Origin: SAR86 cluster bacterium
Lineage (GTDB): Bacteria > Pseudomonadota > Gammaproteobacteria > Magnimaribacterales > D2472
Direction: 5' to 3'
Length of the DNA: 11,472 nucleotides
Assembly: GCA_016779285.1 (NCBI GenBank)
Contig: JADHNV010000030.1
Coordinates: forward strand, 1-11,472
The position numbers and the translations under genes are program-made. Shown in pieces: positions 6,571 through 11,472 of the stretch. The notes under the pieces were generated by a model that made no database searches, was not told where the DNA came from, and worked only from the letters and a program-made list of their open reading frames with translations. Position 1 is the stretch's first letter; each line of letters starts with the position of its first letter.

Positions 6571-7208
6571 CCCTACCGATACTCTATAGTTTCAGGAGAT
6601 GTCCATATGCTATGCGTGCTCGCATGGCTATCATATTAGGTTCTAAAGAATGTGAGTTAAGAGAAATTCTACTCAAAGATAAGCCTGACCAAATGTTGCA
6701 AATATCTTTAAAGGGCACAGTCCCAGTGATGCAATTGCCTAACAAAAAAGTTATTGATGAAAGTTTAGATATTATTTTATGGGCCATGGAATCTCCATCA
6801 GCAAATGCGCATATTTTCACTGAAGCAGAAAAGCTATTAACTCAAAAGCTAATTGAACTATTTGATTCAACATTTAAATATCATCTTGATAGATATAAAT
6901 ATGCATCTCGTTATGATGCAGATCCTCTAGAGCATCAACAAGAATGTAAAGTGATCCTTGAAAATCTTGAGCTTGAGCTCAACCCTAATCCATGGGCTTT
7001 TGGAAAAAAAGTCAGTCTTTTGGATATCTCCATCCTTCCATTTATTCGGCAATGTAAAATTGCCAACCCTGAGTGGTTTTATGCACAAAAATTTAGCAAA
7101 GTCATAGCCTTGTTAAATTATTTTGAGCAAAGCGATCTATTTGTTCAAACCATGCAAAAGTTTGAGCTTTGGGACCCCATCAAGAATAATGGAAAAATTT
7201 TTCCTTAG
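6567..7208 (+). CDS. Glutathione S-transferase-like protein with CPYAMR motif
   Basis: A 213-residue two-domain protein. The N-terminal thioredoxin fold has YSFRRCPYAMRARM (8-20), with a candidate reactive Cys12, the cis-proline loop GTVPV (50-54, Pro53) and DES (64-66), which binds the glutathione gamma-glutamyl group in GSTs. The C-terminal helical domain (about 85-205) contains SLLDISILPFIRQ (150-162), fitting the N-capping box and hydrophobic core of the GST C-domain. The single-Cys CPYAMR resembles glutaredoxin-2-like and omega/CDNB-poor GSTs, so a thiol-transferase or deglutathionylating role is as likely as conjugation; the substrate is unknown. Translation is coupled to trhO through ATGA at 6567-6570. 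The TAG stop is four bases from the stop of the opposing glutamate dehydrogenase gene. Confidence 0.82.
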   Translation: MTLPILYSFRRCPYAMRARMAIILGSKECELREILLKDKPDQMLQISLKGTVPVMQLPNKKVIDESLDIILWAMESPSANAHIFTEAEKLLTQKLIELFDSTFKYHLDRYKYASRYDADPLEHQQECKVILENLELELNPNPWAFGKKVSLLDISILPFIRQCKIANPEWFYAQKFSKVIALLNYFEQSDLFVQTMQKFELWDPIKNNGKIFP

Positions 7209-7212
7209 AGTC

Positions 7213-8616
7213 TTACAAACCAATCGAGTCATAACTTGTAGCAATTCTATCTAAGGCCACTTTGTATGCTGCAGTTCGTATATTTGGAATATTATTTTCA
7301 ATCATGCTCTGTCTTACTTTTTGATAGGCTTCGCACATCATGTCATCTAATCCAGATCTGACTAAGTCAATTTCATTGACACCCTCAATAAACTGTTCTT
7401 TAAATTTTTCTGGCATATCCTTTCCCGTCATGGTTTCAATTGCCGAAATGAGTGTATCAAATTGAAAAGCATTCTTTCTTTTTTCCAGTCTGCCAAATCT
7501 GATGTGCCTTAAGTTTCTGATCCATTCGAAGTAACTAACAGCAACTCCTCCCGCGTTTGCCATAATATCTGGAATGATAGTTACATGGCGCTCATTTAGA
7601 ATCTCGTCTGCTTCAAAGGTGATAGGACCATTCGCGGCCTCAACAATTAGTTTGGCTTTAATTGCATGTGCATTTGCTTCATTGATTACATTTTCTCTAG
7701 CTGCTGGAATAAGAATGTCACATTTCATGTGTAAACAATCTGATGAGTTACTTTCAAACTTGCCTTCGCTGCAACCTTCAAAAGTTCCATTCTCAGAGAG
7801 ATATTGTTTAATTTTTTCTATATCCAGACCTTCTGGATTAACAATTGCTCCCTTACGCTCCATGACACAAATAATTCGGCACTCATCTTCTTCTTGTAAA
7901 AATTTTGCAGCATGATAGCCAACATTACCCAACCCTTGTATGGAGATCTTTTTATCTTTTAAACCATTTTTTAATCCAGCTTTTTTACAATCATCTTCAT
8001 GACGAAAGAATTCTCTTATGATGTATTGAACTCCTCTGCCAGTGGCCTCTGATCTTCCTACCAGGCCACCTTTTTCTATTGGCTTTCCGGTAACGCAAGC
8101 CAAAGCATTAATGTCCGTAGGATGAATGCGTCTATACTCGTCTGCTATCCAAGCCATTTCATTTGCACTCGTGCCAACATCTGGGGCAGGGACATTTTGT
8201 GCCGGGTGAATCAAGTCACGTTTAATGAGTTCTTGAGCAAACCTTCTGGTGATTTTTTCAATTTCACTTTTGGTCCAATCCTTTGGGTTAATTTTTAAAG
8301 CGCCTTTAGAGCCTCCATAGGGCACTTCTATAATTGCGCATTTGTATGTCATAAGTGCAGCTAGAGCCTCCACTTCTTCTTGAGAGGCATTGATGTCATA
8401 TCGTATACCACCTTTGGCTGGCTCAAAGTGCTCTGAGTGGACTGAGCGCCATCCGGTAAAGGTATGTATTTCATCTCTAAGTTTGACGCCAAAATTAATT
8501 GTATAAGTTGAATTAGAGACCCTGATTCTCTTAGCTAAATCTGGCGAAATATCTGTAAAGCTTAGAGCCTGATCAAATAGTTTATTGGTGCTATTTAAAA
8601 AATCTTGATTTGCCAA
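7213..8616 (-). CDS. Glutamate dehydrogenase (Glu/Leu/Phe/Val dehydrogenase family)
   Basis: Reversible oxidative deamination of glutamate to 2-oxoglutarate and ammonium. The protein is 467 residues. The substrate/catalytic set is intact: PAKGGIRY (Lys68), MTYKCAI (Lys92), PYGGSKG (catalytic Lys104) and PAPDVGT (Asp146). The Rossmann motif GLGNVG is at 228-233, and Glu253 at the end of the second strand (CVMERKG) favours NAD or dual NAD/NADP use. ANAGGVAVSYFEW (353-365) is also diagnostic. The sequence resembles mitochondrial GLUD1 and Bacteroides-type enzymes (ITRRF, ACVTGKPI, WIADEY) more than E. coli GdhA. The start is TTG at 8616, supported by AAGGGGGA five bases upstream; the next Met is residue 89, inside the conserved core. 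It is single in its transcription unit, divergent from tRNA-His and convergent with the GST-like gene. Confidence 0.95.
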   Translation of the reverse strand: MANQDFLNSTNKLFDQALSFTDISPDLAKRIRVSNSTYTINFGVKLRDEIHTFTGWRSVHSEHFEPAKGGIRYDINASQEEVEALAALMTYKCAIIEVPYGGSKGALKINPKDWTKSEIEKITRRFAQELIKRDLIHPAQNVPAPDVGTSANEMAWIADEYRRIHPTDINALACVTGKPIEKGGLVGRSEATGRGVQYIIREFFRHEDDCKKAGLKNGLKDKKISIQGLGNVGYHAAKFLQEEDECRIICVMERKGAIVNPEGLDIEKIKQYLSENGTFEGCSEGKFESNSSDCLHMKCDILIPAARENVINEANAHAIKAKLIVEAANGPITFEADEILNERHVTIIPDIMANAGGVAVSYFEWIRNLRHIRFGRLEKRKNAFQFDTLISAIETMTGKDMPEKFKEQFIEGVNEIDLVRSGLDDMMCEAYQKVRQSMIENNIPNIRTAAYKVALDRIATSYDSIGL

Positions 8617-8620
8617 AATA

Positions 8621-8628
8621 TCCCCCTT
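8621..8628 (-). promoter_or_regulatory. Strong Shine-Dalgarno fixing the TTG start of glutamate dehydrogenase
   Basis: On the minus strand AAGGGGGA lies five bases before the TTG at 8616. It is the strongest ribosome binding site in the window, where most genes have weak or none, and it probably offsets the weak TTG initiator. Together with the lack of any ATG before residue 89 it decides the start. Confidence 0.8.
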
Positions 8629-8638
8629 AAAAAATATT

Positions 8639-8668
8639 ATTATATGCTTTTTGCATCTATAATGTCTC
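8639..8668 (-). promoter_or_regulatory. Predicted sigma-70-type promoter of glutamate dehydrogenase
   Basis: On the minus strand there is a perfect TATAAT at 8644-8639, with GAGACA (4 of 6 matches to TTGACA) at 8668-8663 and an 18-base spacer. Predicted start near 8632 gives a leader of about 16 bases carrying the Shine-Dalgarno. The -35 box touches the -10 box of the opposing tRNA-His promoter, so the two polymerase sites overlap. Motifs are seen; activity is inferred. Confidence 0.55.
8658..8663 (+). promoter_or_regulatory. Consensus -10 box of the tRNA-His (and probably tig-clpPX) promoter
   Basis: A perfect TATAAT lies 11 bases before the first tRNA-His base (8675), so transcription would start about 8670 with a five-base leader. 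The bases 16-18 upstream of it are AT-rich and do not give a good -35 (TATTAT at 8635-8640 is the best-placed). The -10 is therefore clear and the -35 is not, leaving room for help from an activator or an AT-rich UP-like stretch. Confidence 0.55.
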
Positions 8669-8674
8669 GTTCTT

Positions 8675-8752
8675 GGCGGGCGTAGCTCAGTTGGTTAGAG
8701 CGCTGGATTGTGGCTCCGGAGGCCGTGGGTTCGAACCCCATCGCTCGCCCCA
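8675..8752 (+). tRNA. tRNA-His (anticodon GUG)
   Basis: Acceptor stem GCGGGCG (8676-8682) pairs with CGCTCGC (8742-8748) with one G-U pair. An extra G at 8675 faces C at 8749, the G-1:C73 pair that identifies bacterial tRNA-His, and CCA is encoded at 8750-8752. The anticodon stem CTGGA/TCCGG (8703-8707 with 8715-8719) encloses TTGTGGC, giving GTG at 8710-8712. The T arm is GTGGG-TTCGAAC-CCCAT. The tig start codon follows after only 21 bases without a T-rich terminator, so the tRNA is probably cut from a longer tig transcript by RNase P and RNase E-type processing. Confidence 0.97.
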
Positions 8753-8773
8753 TTAAAAAATTATGTAAATATC

Positions 8774-10075
8774 ATGAGCAGCAAAATAAAAAAACTAAAA
8801 GATCTTGAGCGTAAGTTAACCGTTTCGGTTCCCGTTGAGGATTATGAAAAAAAATATTCCGGCAAACTTTCCAAGATTAGATCCTCTGCCAAGCTCGATG
8901 GATTTAGAAAGGGCCATGTGCCTAATGATGTGCTTAAACAAAGATATGGAAATTCTATCCACTATGAAGTTTTAAATGAGCTCATACAAGAAAGCTACCC
9001 CATAGAGCTTCAAGAGCAGGAAATTAAACCTGCATCCTCACCTGCAATTAGCATAGAGAACGAGGATCCTATTAAGCCAATTTCTTATTCGGCTGTGTTT
9101 GAGGTATTTCCTGAAATTAAACCAAAGCTTTCTCGCTGGAAAAGTTTTGAAAAATCTGAAATCACTTTGGATGATTCAGACATTGACCTCGCAATTGAAG
9201 ATATTTTAGAAAGGTATTGTGAATGGAAAAAAATAGATAGAGTTGCACAAGAGAAAGATCAAGTGGTCATTGATTTTGAAGGCAAAATTAATGGTGAAGG
9301 TTTCGAGGGGAATGAATCCAAAGGCTTCAAACTGGTTTTAGGTTCAAAATCTATGATTCCAGGGTTTGAGGATAGCTTGATTGGAAAAAAATCTGGAGAT
9401 AGTTTTTCTTTTAAAACAAACTTTCCTGAAGATTATTTTAAGAAAGATCTAGCTGGTCAAGAAACTGAGTTCTTTGTTACAGTTCATGAAGTGCAAGAGA
9501 TGCACAAAGCTGAAATTGATAAAGAGCTTTTTGAAAAACTTGCCATGGAAGATGTAACTGACGAAAAAAGCTTTCGTGCAGAAATATCAAAACGCATGGA
9601 AGGAGAAATAGCACAGCAAGAAAAATCTCTTACCAAGGAATCTATTTATGAAACACTTCTGCAAAGCAATGATTTTAAAGTCCCCAATGCTACTGTAAAT
9701 GAACAGGCAGAATTAATGCGAAAGGATTCATTGATGCGTATGGGTCAGACTCCTGAAAATGCTCCAGATGACCTTTTTCCTGCAGAGGACTTTAAAGAAA
9801 ATGCTGAAAAAAGAGTTCGATTAGATCTCCTATTTTCAGCCTTAATTCAAAAGTATGAACTTGAAGTTACAGAAAGCGATCTAAATGCTTTTATTGATGC
9901 TGAGGCGGAGAAATACAAAGATGCTGAACAATATAGAACATGGATTCAGAGTCAACCTCAGCAGTTAGATCAATATAGAATGGTTATTTTGGAAAACCTA
10001 CTCATTGAAAAATTAGATTCCGCCCTTAAATCTAAGGTGAAGGTAATAAAATTTTCAGAACTGGCAAATAAATAA
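8774..10075 (+). CDS. tig: Trigger factor (ribosome-associated chaperone and prolyl isomerase)
   Basis: Binds the ribosome exit tunnel at L23 and shields nascent chains; its middle domain is an FKBP-type prolyl cis-trans isomerase. From ATG 8774 the protein has 433 residues, against 432 in E. coli. The N-terminal ribosome-binding domain has the signature GFRKGHVP at 43-50. The FKBP-like domain is about 155-240, with VVIDFEGKINGEGFEG and MIPGFEDSLIG. The rest is the helical C-terminal chaperone domain. An open frame continues upstream to a TTG at 8708 but runs through tRNA-His, so ATG 8774 is chosen on length and homology. No Shine-Dalgarno is visible, and a minimal ATG-TAA sits at 8763-8768. 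clpP starts three bases after the stop. Confidence 0.97.
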   Translation: MSSKIKKLKDLERKLTVSVPVEDYEKKYSGKLSKIRSSAKLDGFRKGHVPNDVLKQRYGNSIHYEVLNELIQESYPIELQEQEIKPASSPAISIENEDPIKPISYSAVFEVFPEIKPKLSRWKSFEKSEITLDDSDIDLAIEDILERYCEWKKIDRVAQEKDQVVIDFEGKINGEGFEGNESKGFKLVLGSKSMIPGFEDSLIGKKSGDSFSFKTNFPEDYFKKDLAGQETEFFVTVHEVQEMHKAEIDKELFEKLAMEDVTDEKSFRAEISKRMEGEIAQQEKSLTKESIYETLLQSNDFKVPNATVNEQAELMRKDSLMRMGQTPENAPDDLFPAEDFKENAEKRVRLDLLFSALIQKYELEVTESDLNAFIDAEAEKYKDAEQYRTWIQSQPQQLDQYRMVILENLLIEKLDSALKSKVKVIKFSELANK

Positions 10076-10078
10076 ATT

Positions 10079-10693
10079 ATGGAAAAAATAAATTCTGGCT
10101 TGGTGCCAATGGTTGTCGAGCAGACTCCTCGAGGAGAGAGAGCTTTTGATATTTATTCACGACTTTTAAAAGAAAGAATAATTTTTTTATCTGGTCCAAT
10201 TGATGACTATATTTCTAATTTAGTTGTTGCTCAGCTTCTATTTTTAGAATCAGAAAATCCTGAGAAAGATATCAGTATCTACATAAATTCTCCGGGTGGA
10301 ATCATTACCTCGGGGTTAGCCATCTATGACACCATGCAATTTATTGCTCCAGAGGTTTCGACCTTATGCATCGGACAGGCTGCAAGCATGGGCTCCCTTT
10401 TACTGGCTGGTGGAGCGAAAGGCAAAAGGTTCGCTTTAACCAATTCTAGAATCATGATTCACCAACCTTTAGGCGGCTTTCAAGGTCAAGCTTCTGACTT
10501 TGAGATTCATGCAAAAGAAATGCGTTTAGTTAAACAAAAAGTTAACGAAATACTTTCAAAGCATACTGGCAAGACTTTGAAAAAAGTTGAGCAGGACACT
10601 GATAGAGATAATTTCCTAAATGCTCAAGATGCTAAGGCCTATGGCATAATCGATGAAATATTAGAGAGCAGACCAACCACCAATGGAAAATAA
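10079..10693 (+). CDS. clpP: ATP-dependent Clp protease proteolytic subunit
   Basis: Serine peptidase that forms the double seven-membered ring of ClpXP/ClpAP. The protein is 204 residues. The triad is complete: Ser103 in GQAASMGS, His128 in MIHQPLGG and Asp177 in DTDRDNF. These equal Ser97, His122 and Asp171 of mature E. coli ClpP with a constant offset of six. The SPGG segment is at 71-74. The offset implies a propeptide of only about six residues (MEKINS) before GLVPMVVEQ, against 14 in E. coli. No earlier start is possible because the tig stop lies three bases upstream in the same frame. No Shine-Dalgarno is seen, so translation may be coupled to tig. The 3' end overlaps clpX by 11 bases. 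Confidence 0.98.
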   Translation: MEKINSGLVPMVVEQTPRGERAFDIYSRLLKERIIFLSGPIDDYISNLVVAQLLFLESENPEKDISIYINSPGGIITSGLAIYDTMQFIAPEVSTLCIGQAASMGSLLLAGGAKGKRFALTNSRIMIHQPLGGFQGQASDFEIHAKEMRLVKQKVNEILSKHTGKTLKKVEQDTDRDNFLNAQDAKAYGIIDEILESRPTTNGK

Positions 10694-11472
10694 AGAAAAC
10701 AACAAACTGTCTTGCACCTTCTGCGGTAAGGGTCAAGAAGAGGTTCGCAAGCTTATTGCTGGACCCAGTGTGTATATCTGCGATGAGTGCGTTGATCTTT
10801 GTAATGACATCATAGAGGAGGAGGTCAAAGCAGAGGATGAAGAAGTTCTCGATGTTTTACCATCGCCGGTAGAGATATTTAAACAGTTGGATGATTATGT
10901 AATTGGTCAAGAAAAAGCAAAAAAAACCCTCTCAGTTGCTGTATACAATCATTATAAAAGACTCAGATCCAATTCTAATAAAGATGACATAGAGCTACAA
11001 AAAAGCAATGTTTTATTGCTTGGGCCAACCGGCAGTGGTAAAACTCTTTTAGCGCAAACTTTAGCCAGGGTGCTCAATGTTCCATTCACCATAGCAGATG
11101 CAACAACACTGACAGAAGCGGGTTATGTTGGTGAGGATGTTGAAAATATTATCCAGAAACTCCTGCAAAAATGTGACTATGATCCTGATAAAGCGGCGCT
11201 TGGAATTGTCTATATTGATGAAATTGATAAGATTGCTAGAAAATCAGACAACCCCTCAATCACTCGAGATGTATCTGGAGAAGGGGTTCAACAGGCTTTA
11301 CTAAAATTAATTGAAGGGACGGTTGCCTCGATTCCCCCTCAAGGCGGTAGAAAGCATCCTCAGCAAGAATTTATTCAGATTGATACTTCCAATATATTGT
11401 TTATATGTGGCGGAGCTTTTTCTGGCATCGATGAAGTAATTAAGCACAGAACGGATAAATCAGGCATTGGCT
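10683..11472 (+). CDS. clpX: ATP-dependent Clp protease ATP-binding subunit ClpX, N-terminal part; 3' end outside window
   Basis: AAA+ unfoldase that recognises tagged proteins and feeds them to ClpP. The first 263 codons are present. The N-terminal zinc-binding domain has Cys11, Cys14, Cys33 and Cys36 (CTFCGK and CDECVDLC), followed by an acidic linker. The AAA+ module has Walker A GPTGSGKT at 114-121, the pore-1 loop GYVG at 147-150 and Walker B VYIDEID at 176-182. The IGF-type ClpP-binding loop would be just beyond the window edge. The start is ATG 10683, inside the last codons of clpP in another frame; MENKENNKLSCTFCGK aligns with ClpX N-termini. The 11-base overlap and the weak GAGAG about 14 bases upstream suggest coupling with clpP. 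No frameshift is seen. Confidence 0.97.
   Translation, partial: MENKENNKLSCTFCGKGQEEVRKLIAGPSVYICDECVDLCNDIIEEEVKAEDEEVLDVLPSPVEIFKQLDDYVIGQEKAKKTLSVAVYNHYKRLRSNSNKDDIELQKSNVLLLGPTGSGKTLLAQTLARVLNVPFTIADATTLTEAGYVGEDVENIIQKLLQKCDYDPDKAALGIVYIDEIDKIARKSDNPSITRDVSGEGVQQALLKLIEGTVASIPPQGGRKHPQQEFIQIDTSNILFICGGAFSGIDEVIKHRTDKSGIG

Noticed and set aside
8708..8773. 22-residue N-terminal extension of trigger factor from TTG 8708
   Set aside because: It would be translated from the anticodon and T arms of tRNA-His. ATG 8774 gives 433 residues, the family's usual length.
1..11472. Mobile element, prophage, CRISPR array, toxin-antitoxin or defence system
   Set aside because: I saw no transposase, integrase, terminal repeats, regularly spaced repeats or nuclease/toxin families. 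All genes but the DUF4389 and GST-like ones are recognised housekeeping families.

Overview
The window looks like a chromosomal stretch from an AT-rich gammaproteobacterium. The pointers are the tig-clpP-clpX gene order, a FabY-like condensing enzyme, a DUF4389 protein behind gpsA, a TrhO (YceA) homologue, and tRNA genes with encoded CCA ends. Very tight gene packing, four-base ATGA overlaps and low GC suggest a streamlined marine lineage such as SAR86, but this is inference and no marker gene here settles it. There is no IS element, phage gene, CRISPR array or toxin-antitoxin pair, and no intergenic gap exceeds 300 bases.

Layout. (1) 2-2046, plus strand: the 3' end of htpG, then gpsA, then a small DUF4389 membrane protein, joined without gaps. 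(2) 2047-5220, minus strand: a folD, fabY-like, folE run that meets the first block tail to tail with zero bases between stop codons. (3) 5261-5454, plus strand: a recognisable promoter followed by tRNA-Pro(UGG) and tRNA-Arg(UCU). (4) 5629-7208, plus strand: trhO overlapping a glutathione S-transferase-like gene. (5) 7213-8616, minus strand: a glutamate dehydrogenase of the mitochondrial/Bacteroides-like type, with a TTG start and a strong Shine-Dalgarno. (6) 8658 to the window end, plus strand: tRNA-His(GUG) followed after 21 bases by tig, clpP and clpX, the last cut by the window edge.

Functional picture. Protein quality control brackets the window (HtpG, trigger factor, ClpP, ClpX). Between them lie folate/one-carbon genes (FolE, FolD), lipid genes (GpsA for glycerol-3-phosphate, FabY-like for fatty acid initiation), tRNA supply and modification (three tRNAs and TrhO, whose known targets include tRNA-Pro UGG), and nitrogen/carbon metabolism (glutamate dehydrogenase).

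I see no clearly new biological system. The parts most worth a second look concern arrangement: overlapping divergent promoters between gdh and tRNA-His, the lack of room for a separate promoter between tRNA-His and tig, the fatty-acid initiation gene inside a folate run, the QHPVP-type FolD active site, and the nearness of trhO to a likely substrate tRNA.
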